In this document: positions 37,502 to 47,536 of the stretch, one piece after another
How positions within the stretch are numbered: position 1 is the first letter of the stretch
Layout: every line of letters starts with the position of its first letter
NCBI GenBank assembly: GCA_900635495.1
Contig: LR134136.1
Location: forward strand, 1,302,001-1,366,000
Origin: Atlantibacter hermannii
GTDB lineage: Bacteria; Pseudomonadota; Gammaproteobacteria; Enterobacterales; Enterobacteriaceae
Direction: 5' to 3'
Length of the DNA stretch: 64,000 bases
The notes under the pieces: generated by a model
The model's database searches: none
What the model was told of the DNA's origin: nothing
The model's input: only the letters and a program-made list of their open reading frames with translations
Translations under genes and position numbers: made by a program

Positions 37502-38731
37502 TTTTTGGGCCCGGCGATCATCAATGGCTTCCCGGCCAGCAGCAGCCAGGCCGGGAGCATCACGATACACAGCAGCGGCAACAGCTGGGTATCCGGCACA
37601 ATGACCGCCGCCATAAACAGGCTCATCCAGCCGTCGCGTGTGACGACCAGCACCATGCCCAGTACCGCGCAGGAGACGGTCACCGCGGCGGGAACGGCCT
37701 CCACATGCTCATGGAGCATCAGCCCCAGCGCGACGCCCACGAACACCGCCGGGAAAATGCGTCCGCCGCGAAAAACCGCAGGCGGCGGCAATCACCAGCG
37801 CTGCCAGTTTAATCACCGCAAAGAGGAAATAGTCATACACCGTCCAGGTCTGGCCGAACGCCAGCTGCTGCATTTCATCCAGCCCTTTGAACAGCGTTTG
37901 CGGCCCGCCAATTGCGCCAAGCACTCCCAGTATGAACCCACCCGCACCCAGCATCAGCACCGGATTTTTCATTTTCCGCATCAGGGTATGCAGGCGCGGC
38001 AGGCACCACACCGCCACCATGCCCAGTGCGATCGCCAGTGCCGCGACCACCGCGCCGCTGAAAATATCGGTGAGGTGGAGTTGCGCATAATGGGCGACGG
38101 GCAGGGAGAAATTAGGATGAACAAACAGGCTGGTGGTCACGCCGCCTGCCGCCGCCGCCATCAGCGGCGCGAAAAGTTTGTCCCACAGCGGCACATCATT
38201 ATTGCCGTTCAGGGTTTGCGAAAAGATCAGCGCCGCCGCCACCGGTGTGCCGAACATCGCGCCGATGGTGCCGGCAGCCGCGAGGATCGTCCAGTCAAGC
38301 GAATGGACGCGCGGAAGCAGCTTGCCTCCCAGCGCTACCGCCAGGGCAATGTTGATCGCCATAATGGGGTATTCCGGGCCAAGGCTGACGCCGCCCGCCA
38401 GACCGATGATCATCGCCAGCGCCAGGCCGGGTAGCGCGCGGCTTTCGACGGGCGTACTGATCAGGGGTTCACAGGCAGGATCGGGACCGCCGTGCCCCGG
38501 GAAATAACGGATAACCAGGCCAACGGCAATACCGGTTAGCGTCAACATGGCAATAATCCAGCCGGGAGAAAACAGGGCGATCCCCAGACTTCCCGGTAAA
38601 CTCTGCCATAAAAAGGTTTGTAAAAGTCCTGCGACCCGCATCATAAACAGTAAGATAAAACTGCTGGCTACGCCGATGATTAACGCCGGTAGGGCGAGTA
38701 TCAACATGGTTCTGGCGCGAGGATGAAGCAT
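37498..38731 (-). CDS. yfeO: ClC-type ion channel protein YfeO, frameshifted in this sequence
   Basis: Inner-membrane protein of the voltage-gated chloride channel family, 410 residues when repaired. ClC signatures are GHGGPDP (first selectivity loop), GGVSLGPEYPIM (the GREGP equivalent) and GGRIFPAVF (the GxFxP loop). YfeO is a diverged ClC and its ion and direction are not established. An extra A in the AAAAA at 37771-37775 breaks the frame between AACGF and RGGRIF; the short downstream frame is otherwise perfectly conserved. It is divergent from glk and convergent with ipdC. Confidence 0.9.
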
Positions 38732-38935
38732 CGGTTTATCCTTATGAATGAAAAGGCTGGCGCTTTACTGACCATAACCTTACTGTGCTGATTGCCATGG
38801 TGCTGAAACGGTAAACGTAATCTGTGACACGCCTCAATAAACCTGGGTCGCCCTTGAGAAGGACATTGTGGGGATGATGCCAGGTATTTAGAGTGTGCCG
38901 AAGACCTATTTTGACTCTAGCGGAGCTGTAGAAGA

Positions 38936-39901
38936 ATGACCAAATATGCATTGGTGGGAGACGTGGGCGGCACCAACGCACGCTTAGCGCTGTGTAATCT
39001 TGAAACAGGGGCTATTGAGCGCGCAAAGACCTATTCGGGGCTGGATTACCCGAGTCTCGAAGCGGTAGTGCGCGTTTATCTGACCGAACATGACGCCTCG
39101 GTCACAGAAGGATGTATCGCGATCGCCTGCCCGATAACCGGCGACTGGGTTGCGATGACCAACCATACCTGGGCGTTTTCTACGGAAGAAATGCGTAAAA
39201 ACCTGGGTTTTGCGCATCTGGAAATTATTAACGATTTTACCGCTGTCTCCATGGCGATCCCGATGCTGAATAAAGACCACCTGATCCAGTTTGGCGGCGG
39301 TGAGCCGGTCGAAGGGAAGCCGATTGCGGTGTATGGTGCTGGCACCGGGCTGGGCGTGGCGCATCTGGTGCATGTCGATAAGCGCTGGATCAGCTTGCCG
39401 GGCGAAGGCGGTCACGTCGATTTCGCGCCGAACAGCGAAGAAGAAGGCATCATTCTTGAAGAACTGCGTGCGGAAATTGGCCATGTTTCGGCGGAGCGCG
39501 TGCTTTCCGGACCCGGTCTGGTGAATCTTTACCGGGCGATTGTGAAATCTGACGGCCGTCTGCCGGAAAATCTCCGGCCGAAGGATGTGACTGAGCGGGC
39601 GCTGGATGATACCTGCATCGACTGCCGCCGTGCGCTGTCGCTGTTTTGCGTGATCATGGGGCGCTTTGGCGGCAACCTGGCGCTGAACCTGGCGACCTTC
39701 GGCGGCGTCTATATTGCTGGCGGTATTGTGCCGCGCTTCCTGGATTTCTTCCGCGCGTCGGGCTTCCGCGGTGGGTTTGAAGACAAGGGACGTTTTAAAG
39801 CTTACGTGCAGGATATTCCGGTGTACCTGATCGTCCACGATCAGCCTGGGCTACTCGGCGCGGGCGCGCATCTGCGCCAGATTCTGGGACAAGTTCTCTG
39901 A
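38936..39901 (+). CDS. glk: Glucokinase Glk
   Basis: ATP-dependent phosphorylation of free cytoplasmic glucose to glucose-6-phosphate. 321 residues, as in E. coli. The N-terminal phosphate loop VGDVGGTNARLAL, the substrate segment IINDFTAVS, GAGTGLGVAHLV and the glucose-contacting GEGGHVDFAP are all present. It needs no PTS and so handles glucose released inside the cell. Transcribed alone, divergent from yfeO, followed by a shared terminator. Confidence 0.97.
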   Translation: MTKYALVGDVGGTNARLALCNLETGAIERAKTYSGLDYPSLEAVVRVYLTEHDASVTEGCIAIACPITGDWVAMTNHTWAFSTEEMRKNLGFAHLEIINDFTAVSMAIPMLNKDHLIQFGGGEPVEGKPIAVYGAGTGLGVAHLVHVDKRWISLPGEGGHVDFAPNSEEEGIILEELRAEIGHVSAERVLSGPGLVNLYRAIVKSDGRLPENLRPKDVTERALDDTCIDCRRALSLFCVIMGRFGGNLALNLATFGGVYIAGGIVPRFLDFFRASGFRGGFEDKGRFKAYVQDIPVYLIVHDQPGLLGAGAHLRQILGQVL

Positions 39902-39902
39902 T

Positions 39903-39928
39903 AAAAAGCGCCGCGAGGCGCTTTTTTT
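39903..39928. terminator. Bidirectional terminator glk/ypdB
   Basis: The stem AAAAAGCGCC/GGCGCTTTTT with a GCGA loop is followed by further T. It overlaps the ypdB stop codon. Confidence 0.88.
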
Positions 39929-40660
39929 ACAACCGCATTAACTGCCGAAACTCTTTCACCCGACTGCGGCTTACCGGCACCTGAAAATCCAAATCCCGCA
40001 ACCGCAGGATATAAGTGTTATTAAACCACGGCTCTATCTCGCGGATTTTATTCAGGTTCACGCAGTAAGATCGATGGCAGCGGAAAAAAGTGCCCCTCCG
40101 GCAATCGGCTGAAAAATTCCGTGATATTCACTGGCATCACGTACGCTTCGCGTTTGGTATACACAAACGTCATCTTCTCATGCGCTTCCGCGTAGTAAAT
40201 GTCGTTAATATCCGTGACGATTATCCGCTCGTCCTTCACCAGGTTAATGGTGGCGTTTTCCCGGGTGGCGGGCGTGGCGTTCTGCGGGCTGGCGGACTGT
40301 TTTGCCTGCGGCTTCGAGCTTTTGCAACATGCTAATAATCCGCGATTCCTGCCAGGGTTTGAGAATGTAATCAAACGCCTCCAGCTCGAACGCCTCCACG
40401 GCATGCTCTTTCCAGGCGGTGATAAACACAATAAACGGCTTGTTGGCGAACTTACTGATATTTTGCGCCAGCAGCACCCCGTCGAGCGACGGGATATTAA
40501 TATCGAGAAAAATTGCGTCAACCGTATGATGTTGCAGGTATTTCAACACATCCAGCCCGTCATCAAAGCTACCGACAATCTCAATATTACTGTGATGATT
40601 AATCAGCCAGCTCAGTTCCTGTTGGGCCAGAATTTCGTCCTCAACGATGATTGCTTTCAT
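39927..40660 (-). CDS. ypdB: LytTR response regulator YpdB, two frameshifts in this sequence
   Basis: Response regulator of the pyruvate-sensing YpdA/YpdB system. Repaired length 243 residues: receiver domain with phospho-acceptor D53 (FLDINIPSLDG) and a C-terminal LytTR DNA-binding domain (INDIYYAEAHEKMTFVYT, then RCHRSYCVNLNKI in the third frame). Two extra bases break it: near 40308-40312 at the inter-domain linker, and one A too many at 40084-40089, before RCHRS. GAGGAGG precedes the ATG. It lies ten bases after ypdA. In E. coli the target is the transporter gene yhjX. Confidence 0.9.
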
Positions 40661-40670
40661 CCGGTCCTCC

Positions 40671-42369
40671 TCAGGAAAATTGTGCAACAGCGGCGGGGCG
40701 CGTCAACGGTTTATTGGGCACATAAAAGGCGATTTCGGTACCCGGATTCAACTGGCGAATCTGTAACCCTTCGCCATACAGCAGTTTTACCCGGTGGTGA
40801 ACATTCAGCAGGCCGATTTTATTACCCGGCATTTCGTCCGCTTCCACGCGCGCCACGACGTCAGGATCGATGCCGTGGCCAGTATCCCGCACCGCAATAC
40901 GCACCCGGCTGGCCCGATTCCGTTACGCTAATGGTCACCACGCCTTTGCCTTTGCAGGGCTGAATGCCGTGAACAATGGCGTTTTCCACCAGCGGCTGGA
41001 TAAGCAGGCTGGGCACCACGCAGTTTACGTCCTCATCGATGTCGTAAATCACCGTCAGCTTGTCGCCGAAGCGCGCCTGCTCGATCGCGATGTAATCCTT
41101 AATCTGATACAGCTCTTTTTTAATATCGATTTGCTCATCGTCTTTTAATTCAATGTTGTAGCGCAGGTAGCGTGAGAGATTAAAAATTAACTGGCGGGCG
41201 GTGTCCGGATTCAGGCGAATGGACGACGAAATTGCGTTCAGCGCATTAAACAGAAAATGGGGATTGATCTTGCTCTGCAATGCGCGAAGCTCCGCTTTGT
41301 CGGCCATTTCACGCAACTGCTCAGCGCGTGAAACCTCCAGTTGCGTGGAGATAATCTGCGACAGCCCCACCGCCATCTCCTGTAACGACGAAGTAATCTG
41401 GTGCGCGTGGCAGTAGTAAATTTTCAGGGTGCCGGTAACGATGCCTTGCTCCCACAGCGGGATCACCAGCATGGAGTGGATCTCCGGCGTGCGGTGCGCT
41501 TCATCATTATTTTTAATGATGATTTTCCCGTCGTTAATCGCCTGTCGGGTGGTAGGGCTGATACCGTCGTCGTTTTCCTGGTAGTTATGCTCGCCGACGC
41601 CCACATAGGCCAGGACGTTTTCCGTATTGGTGATCGCCACCGCATCGGCGTGAATATCACGACGAATAATCTGGCACACCTGGCGTAACGCATCGCTGTT
41701 AACGTGGCGAAATAGCGGCAGCGTTTTGTTGGCGATATCCAGCGCCAGCTTGGCCTGGCGTGCTGCGCTGGCCTCTTTCTCACCTTCAACGCTTTGTACC
41801 AGCAGCACGATAAAGCCGATTGATACGGTGCCTACGATCATGGGAACGCCGATCTTCGACACGATATCCAGCCCCAGAGCGGTAGAAGGGGCCCACGCCA
41901 CTACCAGAATCATGGTCAAGGTTTCGCAAATCATGCCGCCGAGGATCCCCGCGCGCCAGCGCTGGGCTTTGGGTACCCGCATATGGATCCAACCGGAAAG
42001 ACAGCCGGCAACGATACTGGTGAGTAAGCAAGGGATTGAGGTAATGCCGCCGATGTCGATCAGATAACGGTGGATCCCGGCAATCACGCCGGTAATGATG
42101 CCCACCCACGGGCCAAACAGAATCCCCCCTGACATAACGGCGATGATTCGCACATTGACCAGCGAGCCTTCCACCGGTACGCCGGACCAGGTGCTGAACA
42201 GCGCGAACAGGGAAAAGATCGCGGTGACCGCCAGCAGTTCGCGCGGCGTATGGGCGCTTTTATGCAACAGTTCGCGAAACAGGCGGATACGGATCAGAAA
42301 GAATAGGCAAATCAGCATCAGGGCTGCGCGGTCAAAAACCGCTAACAGCATAGTAAAAATTTCGTGCAC
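40671..42369 (-). CDS. ypdA: Sensor histidine kinase YpdA, frameshifted in this sequence
   Basis: Membrane sensor kinase of the LytS type, 565 residues when repaired. An N-terminal multi-helix 5TM-LYT sensor (about 1-195), a GAF domain (about 220-345), the dimerisation/phospho-acceptor helix KINPHFLFNALNAISS (His near 371) and an ATPase domain with PLVENAIVHGI and DTGHGID. One extra base near 40907-40915 breaks the frame before VRIAVRDTGHG. In E. coli it responds to pyruvate with YpdB. The adjacent ypdC and fry genes of E. coli are absent here. Confidence 0.92.
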
Positions 42370-42450
42370 GAAGGAAACCCGGATGGCAAGCGGAAGGGCT
42401 ATGATAGAAAACCTGGCGTCCGATGACCAGACGCCAGTGAGGATCGGGGG

Positions 42451-43690
42451 TTAACCCTGAAGCTGCTCTTTACCGGCTGGCGTTAAATCAGCTTCGGTGG
42501 CGCGGCCATCAAAATCGACTTCAAAATCGTCGGCGGCAAAATCCGGCGGCGAACGTCCTTCCACAAAAGCGGGCCACTGACGTTGCAAATAAGCGGCATT
42601 CTTCTCGCACCACGGCGCGGCGGCGATGTACATCACGTTGCTGTCGAATTCACCGTTATGCTCATTTTCCACCGCATGGATCACATCGCAGTGCCAGAAT
42701 ACGGTGTCGCCAGGCTCCATATCAGGAATTGAGGATATCCCCGTTAATAAAAGGGGGATGCCAGGTTTCGTTAATAGAAAGCGCGCGGCCAGGTTTGGCG
42801 TCGCAAAGCGAATCATCCGGCACATCATCCTGCAAGGCGCGTAACAGGATCCAGGCCATGGCGTTAGCCACCGGCAGCAGCGTTAACGTACCGGCATGTT
42901 TACGCTGTTCAGAAAGCGCGGTCCAGCCCTGAAAGGTGCGGAACATCGAACAGACCGCAGGGGAGGGGATTTCCCGGGCTTCGGTCCGTCCTTCGGCCTC
43001 GAACGGGTTATAGCGCTGCCATTCGCCGTTGAATACATGACGATAAACATGGCGGAAATTCTCATCCAGCCAGCGCTCCACCGAACCCCCGTCAACGTGC
43101 GGGGACAAGCCGAGCGAACCGGAACGCGGCGGGCGGCGGCGGGTGCGATCGGCGTAGGTCGTCACGCGGTTAGGATCAAAATGCTGTTTACCGTGGCTTT
43201 CGGTTTCCCAAAGGTTATTCAGGAACACCTGCGCGGCTTTCATGCGCGCATCCTGTCGGGCCTGTACCTGCGGTTTGGACCAGTAAATACCGTAAATTTG
43301 CGGCTTACTGTCGGCAAGCGTACCGAAGTAGTTGTCTTCTGCCGCATTCTTTAACTTTTCGACAAAGTTATTACGCTCCAGATAATTGCCTACTTCCTCG
43401 TTCCAGGCGCGGGCGGTCTGTTCCGGGAACACGCCCTTAATGACACAACAACCGCGCTGGCGAATAAGCGCTTTTTGCTGGTCAGAAATACGGTTCGCCA
43501 TAATGTCGTCGGCATGAATTTGCGGCACAGGGTTTTCTCCGCGTGCCTGTTCAGCGCGGATCGTTTCGATCTGACGGGCAATATCTGCCTCCAGCGCCTT
43601 AAACACCTGCTGATAATTCGGCAGTTCGTGGCGCAGTTTGCGTTTCATTTCACGGATAGCGGTGGGAAGGTCGTCGATGTGTAAGGGCAT
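42451..43690 (-). CDS. DUF1479 (YbiU-like) protein, frameshifted in this sequence
   Basis: About 412 residues when repaired. Related to E. coli YbiU; the fold is predicted to be a cupin-like iron/2-oxoglutarate dioxygenase. Possible metal ligands are the H-x-D of GLSPHVDGGSVERW and the later histidine in WHCDVIHAVENE. Conserved segments are CCVIKGVFPEQTARAWN and APWCEKNAAYL. The reading shifts near 42733-42742, where one base is extra, between FINGD and IPDMEPGDTVFW. It is divergent from alaC. No function is established. Confidence 0.82.
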
Positions 43691-43932
43691 AGCGGTGACT
43701 CCGGCTGCAAAGTAAGAGAGTTATTATTTTGTTGCGACAGAGTTAATATAGAACCCTTACACTGAATAAAACAGGGATAAGTTTCAAATGAAGGTTCCAG
43801 TTTTTTGTTCCTGAATTATTTTTTGAAATAACGCTCGACAGGATAAAATTTTTCAGGCTATTTTCTCTACAGGCCACATCTGTGGCAGCGTCGCTCGGAC
43901 GGTCCGGGCGCTTACGTCATTTCGAGGAATCT

Positions 43933-45171
43933 ATGGCTGACTTCAGTCCTAAACGTCGTTTTTCGCGTATCGATCGTCTTCCCCCGTACGTTTTTAACAT
44001 CACCGCTGAACTGAAAATGGCTGCGCGTCGGCGCGGCGAAGATATTATCGATTTCAGTATGGGCAACCCGGATGGCCCAACGCCGCCGCATATTGTCGAA
44101 AAACTCTGCACCGTGGCTCAGCGCCCGGATACGCACGGTTATTCCACCTCCCGGGGTATTCCCCGTTTACGCCGGGCGATTTCACGCTGGTATCAGGATC
44201 GCTATCAGATCGATATCGATCCCGAAACCGAAGCTATCGTCACCATCGGCTCGAAAGAGGGGCTGGCGCACCTGATGCTGGCGACGCTCGATCACGGCGA
44301 TACGGTGCTGGTGCCAAATCCGAGCTACCCCATCCACATTTACGGCGCGGTAATTGCCGGCGCGCAGGTGCGTTCTGTACCGCTGGTTGAGGGCGTTGAT
44401 TTCTTCAACGAACTCGAACGTGCGATTCGTGAAAGCTACCCGAAACCGAAGATGATGATTCTGGGCTTTCCGTCCAACCCGACATCGCAATGCGTGGAAC
44501 TGGAGTTTTTTGAGAAAGTCGTTGCGCTGGCAAAGCGTTATGATGTGCTGGTCGTGCACGATCTGGCTTACGCGGATATCGTGTATGACGGCTGGAAAGC
44601 GCCGTCAATTATGCAGGTTCCCGGCGCACGTGATGTGGCGGTAGAGTTTTTTACCCTGTCAAAAAGCTACAACATGGCGGGCTGGCGCATCGGGTTTATG
44701 GTAGGCAATCAGGAGCTGGTGAGCGCCCTTGCACGTATCAAAAGCTATCACGACTACGGCACCTTTACGCCCTTGCAGGTCGCGGCTATCGCTGCGCTGG
44801 AAGGCGATCAACAGTGCGTGCGGGATATTGCCGAACAGTATAAACGCCGCCGCGATGTGCTGGTGAAAGGGTTACACGAAGCGGGCTGGATGGTGGAAAT
44901 GCCGAAAGCTTCCATGTATGTGTGGGCGAAAATACCGGAACCCTACGCGGCAATGGGCTCGCTGGAGTTTGCCAAGAAACTGTTACAGGACGCCAAAGTG
45001 TGCGTCTCGCCTGGCATCGGCTTTGGTGATTACGGGGATACCCACGTTCGGTTCGCCTTAATCGAAAACCGCGACCGTATCCGCCAGGCGGTGAGAGGCA
45101 TTAAAGCCATGTTCCGCGCCGATGGATTGCTTCCGGTAACCAGCAAAATGACGCCGGAAAATCAGGACTAA
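43933..45171 (+). CDS. alaC: Glutamate-pyruvate aminotransferase AlaC
   Basis: Main alanine-forming transaminase, PLP-dependent fold type I. 412 residues from the ATG at 43933 (MADFSPKRRF), behind GAGGAAT; an upstream ATG at 43882 adds 17 unsupported residues. PLP-binding lysine K244 in TLSKSYNMAGWR, NPSYPIHIYG and FPSNPTSQCVE are intact, and RFALIENRDRIRQA near the C terminus holds the carboxylate-binding Arg. YpdAB is its old neighbour and responds to pyruvate, the co-substrate of AlaC. Confidence 0.96.
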   Translation: MADFSPKRRFSRIDRLPPYVFNITAELKMAARRRGEDIIDFSMGNPDGPTPPHIVEKLCTVAQRPDTHGYSTSRGIPRLRRAISRWYQDRYQIDIDPETEAIVTIGSKEGLAHLMLATLDHGDTVLVPNPSYPIHIYGAVIAGAQVRSVPLVEGVDFFNELERAIRESYPKPKMMILGFPSNPTSQCVELEFFEKVVALAKRYDVLVVHDLAYADIVYDGWKAPSIMQVPGARDVAVEFFTLSKSYNMAGWRIGFMVGNQELVSALARIKSYHDYGTFTPLQVAAIAALEGDQQCVRDIAEQYKRRRDVLVKGLHEAGWMVEMPKASMYVWAKIPEPYAAMGSLEFAKKLLQDAKVCVSPGIGFGDYGDTHVRFALIENRDRIRQAVRGIKAMFRADGLLPVTSKMTPENQD

Positions 45172-45179
45172 AAATGAAA

Positions 45180-45207
45180 ACAGGAGCCAAATGGCTCCTG
45201 TTATTTT
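45180..45207 (+). terminator. Terminator of alaC
   Basis: The stem ACAGGAGCC/GGCTCCTGT followed by TATTTT, nine bases past the alaC stop. It can also end ypdK from the other side. Confidence 0.8.
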
Positions 45208-45226
45208 GACTGGCTCAGATTTCAGG

Positions 45227-45298
45227 CTAGATCATCAGGGCAAAGGTACCGGCCCACAACACGACGATCACCGAAACGCCCATAAACAGATATTTCAC
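45227..45298 (-). CDS. ypdK: YpdK, 23-residue membrane protein
   Basis: A very short gene starting at GTG (45298): it reads MKYLFMGVSVIVVLWAGTFA and three more residues, LMI. This is almost the E. coli YpdK sequence and consists of one transmembrane helix. GGAGAGA lies about eight bases upstream of the start. It is convergent with alaC. Proteins of this type are stable inner-membrane small proteins with no assigned role. Confidence 0.85.
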   Translation of the reverse strand: MKYLFMGVSVIVVLWAGTFALMI

Positions 45299-45614
45299 GT
45301 CACATCTCTCCGCGCATCTCATGACACGCCAAAATTAACGTCAGGTCTCATTATAGAAAGGTAAAACCGCATGCATTTCACTTTGGGACAATTCCCTGGT
45401 GAGCCTGCCGTTTTGCCGGTATCTGGTTGGATGTTACTCACATCCGGGCGCTAATCTACGCCTAAATCGGTGGGTTAACAAGCGGGAGACAAGGGGCAAC
45501 TGAGGTTTTTTTATCTACTTTTATAAGCTATGTAACCTTAAATAAAATCAGAAAGTTAAGCCGCAACGGCTAATCAGGAAAGGGGTTCGGAAAAGCGGGA
45601 AATAAAGCGGGATA
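45299..45614. other. Gene-poor gap between ypdK and tRNA-Arg
   Basis: About 315 bases, AT-rich in its middle, holding the presumed ypdK promoter. No convincing reading frame, repeat or mobile-element trace was seen. Confidence 0.5.
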
Positions 45615-45686
45615 TGTCCCCTGCAGGAATCGAACCTGCAACTAGCCCTTAGGAGGGGCTCGTTATATCCATTTAACTAAGGGGAC
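45615..45686 (-). tRNA. argW: tRNA-Arg (CCT), no encoded CCA
   Basis: Reads GTCCCCTTAGTTAAATGG from its 5' end, anticodon CCT, with a perfect acceptor stem GTCCCC/GGGGAC and discriminator A. The three bases after the discriminator are TAT and not CCA. Enterobacterial tRNA genes nearly always encode CCA, so this 3' end is unusual. argW is a well-known integration site for phages in E. coli, but no element is present here. Confidence 0.93.
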
Positions 45687-45762
45687 AAGGCGGCGTTAGT
45701 ATACCCGTTTTTAATGCTGCGTTAAGGGCTTAGCCGCCTGACTGCTCATTCCGTCGCCATCC

Positions 45763-46719
45763 TTACTCCGAAGCCGGTTGTTTTTTCTTCCCGTCTTCCA
45801 GCTCTTTCTTCCGGGCTTTCTCTTCCGCTTTCTTCTTATTACTCATATCGTTACGTATTTGAGCATGGCTCATCAGCGCAAAGATAAACGTGCCGCCACA
45901 AATATTGCCGGCAAGGGTTGGAAGGGCGAAAGGCCAGATAAACATGCTCCAGTGAATATCACCGTTAAACACCAGATACAGGATCTCCACGGTGCCCACC
46001 ACAATGTGCGTCGTGTCGCCCAGCGCGATAATCCAGGTCATGATAATGATCACCACGATTTTCGCCGGGCCAGCCGCCGGAAACATCCAGACCATGGTGG
46101 CAATCAGCCAGCCTGAAACAATGGCATTCGCAAACATTTCAACCGGGGTGTTCTCCATGACCTTGGTGCCAATCGTCACGAACGCATCCCGGGTCGGTTC
46201 GTCGAAAATGGGCATAAATTCGAATGCCAGCGCTGCCAGACCGGTGCCGATCAGGTTGCCTAACAGTACGATGCTCCACAGCCTTAACAGCAACAAAAAG
46301 TTGCTGCGGGTGGGGTTTTGCATCACCGGCAACACGGCGGTGACGGTGTTTTCGGTAAACAATTGCTGGCGCGCCATAATAACGATGATAAAACCCAGCG
46401 TATAACCAAAGTTTTCCAGCAGAAACCCGCCCGGTACGCCTTCAAGATGGACATGAAAAATGCCTTTTCCCAGCAGCGATGCGCCCATGGAAAGCCCGGC
46501 CGCAATCGCGGACCACAGCAACGCCATCGCGTCGCGCTCCATCTCTTTTTCGCCGTCCTGGCGGATATGCTCATGAATCGCCATGGCCCGCGAAGGCAGG
46601 CGTTCTTCGTCTATTTCAATATCTTTTCCGCGCTCTTTTTCTTCGCTTTCCACTTCCAGGTCTTCCCCGGACTCGCCAATTTTTTCATCCTCAATTTTGT
46701 CTGATTTGAGTTTGTCCAT
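45763..46719 (-). CDS. yfdC: YfdC, formate/nitrite-transporter family protein
   Basis: Inner-membrane protein of 318 residues in the FNT family. A long charged N-terminal tail (about 1-65, rich in Glu, Lys and Asp) precedes six hydrophobic segments with LGNLIGTGLAAL and LIATMVWMFPAAGPAKI; the C terminus is again highly charged (KKKAEEKARKKELEDGKKK). The cargo of YfdC is not established; the FNT fold suggests a small monovalent anion. In E. coli it also sits beside argW. Confidence 0.92.
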   Translation of the reverse strand: MDKLKSDKIEDEKIGESGEDLEVESEEKERGKDIEIDEERLPSRAMAIHEHIRQDGEKEMERDAMALLWSAIAAGLSMGASLLGKGIFHVHLEGVPGGFLLENFGYTLGFIIVIMARQQLFTENTVTAVLPVMQNPTRSNFLLLLRLWSIVLLGNLIGTGLAALAFEFMPIFDEPTRDAFVTIGTKVMENTPVEMFANAIVSGWLIATMVWMFPAAGPAKIVVIIIMTWIIALGDTTHIVVGTVEILYLVFNGDIHWSMFIWPFALPTLAGNICGGTFIFALMSHAQIRNDMSNKKKAEEKARKKELEDGKKKQPASE

Positions 46720-46918
46720 GATGTTTTTGCCTTACAGTTAATGTCCATTAAGCGTAGCGGTTTTGGTCAAACCGCGATGCATTTCCCGACAATTCGGAGA
46801 GTTTTTGATCTGGCAAGTATCATTACTCCTTTTGGGGTAGCATTTCTGCCGTCTGGCATTTAAGCCCTGCAATCACTCTATGTTATGATTCCTTGCCATT
46901 TCAGAAGGAGCTGTCTGG

Positions 46919-47536
46919 ATGCTCGACGTCCTCAATCTCGCCTGTGTACGTGATGAACGTGTGTTATTTCGCGGGCTCTCATTTACCCTGAATCCGGGTG
47001 AAATATTCCAAATTGCCGGCGTCAATGGCGCGGGTAAAACCTCTCTTTTACGTATTCTCAGCGGCCTTGCGACGCCGGAAACAGGTGAGGTGAAATGGCA
47101 GGGCGAAGCGATTCAACGCGCGCGCGACAGCTTCCATTCTCAACTGCTGTGGCTGGGTCATCAGCCCGGCATCAAAGCCGTGTTGACGTCTGATGAAAAC
47201 CTGCGGTTCTTCCATGCGGACGCCGCGATGAAATCTCGCTGGGACGCCCTCGCGGCGATTGGCCTGCTGGGATATGAAGATGTGCCGGTCGGGCAGCTTT
47301 CCGCAGGACAGCAACGTCGCGTCGCGCTGGCCCGTTTATGGCTGAGCACCGCAAAACTCTGGATCCTCGACGAGCCGTTTACGGCGCTGGACCCTGCCGG
47401 GATTGAAACGCTCACGTGTCGCCTCGAAGCACATGCCGCGCTTGGCGGCAGCGTATTATTGACGACACATCAGCCGCTGCGCCCGGTGGACTGCGCGTTT
47501 CGCAAGCTGATGTTGCCCGCGGGGGTGGTGTCATGA
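46919..47536 (+). CDS. ccmA: Heme exporter ATPase CcmA
   Basis: ATPase of the CcmABCD complex, which releases holo-CcmE during cytochrome c maturation. 205 residues. Walker A GVNGAGKTS at 34-42, ABC signature QLSAGQQRRVALARL and Walker B LWILDEPFTALD. It is only moderately similar to E. coli CcmA. First gene of ccmABCDEFGHI; its stop overlaps the ccmB start. No nap genes precede it, so the operon has its own promoter in the 199 bases after yfdC. Confidence 0.94.
   Translation: MLDVLNLACVRDERVLFRGLSFTLNPGEIFQIAGVNGAGKTSLLRILSGLATPETGEVKWQGEAIQRARDSFHSQLLWLGHQPGIKAVLTSDENLRFFHADAAMKSRWDALAAIGLLGYEDVPVGQLSAGQQRRVALARLWLSTAKLWILDEPFTALDPAGIETLTCRLEAHAALGGSVLLTTHQPLRPVDCAFRKLMLPAGVVS

Noticed and set aside
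37505..38434. 309-codon open frame opposite yfeO
   Set aside because: Antisense shadow with Arg/His/Gln-rich composition; yfeO is clearly the real gene.
45299..45762. Integrated prophage or island at argW
   Set aside because: No integrase, direct repeat or foreign gene is present; only the odd tRNA 3' end remains.
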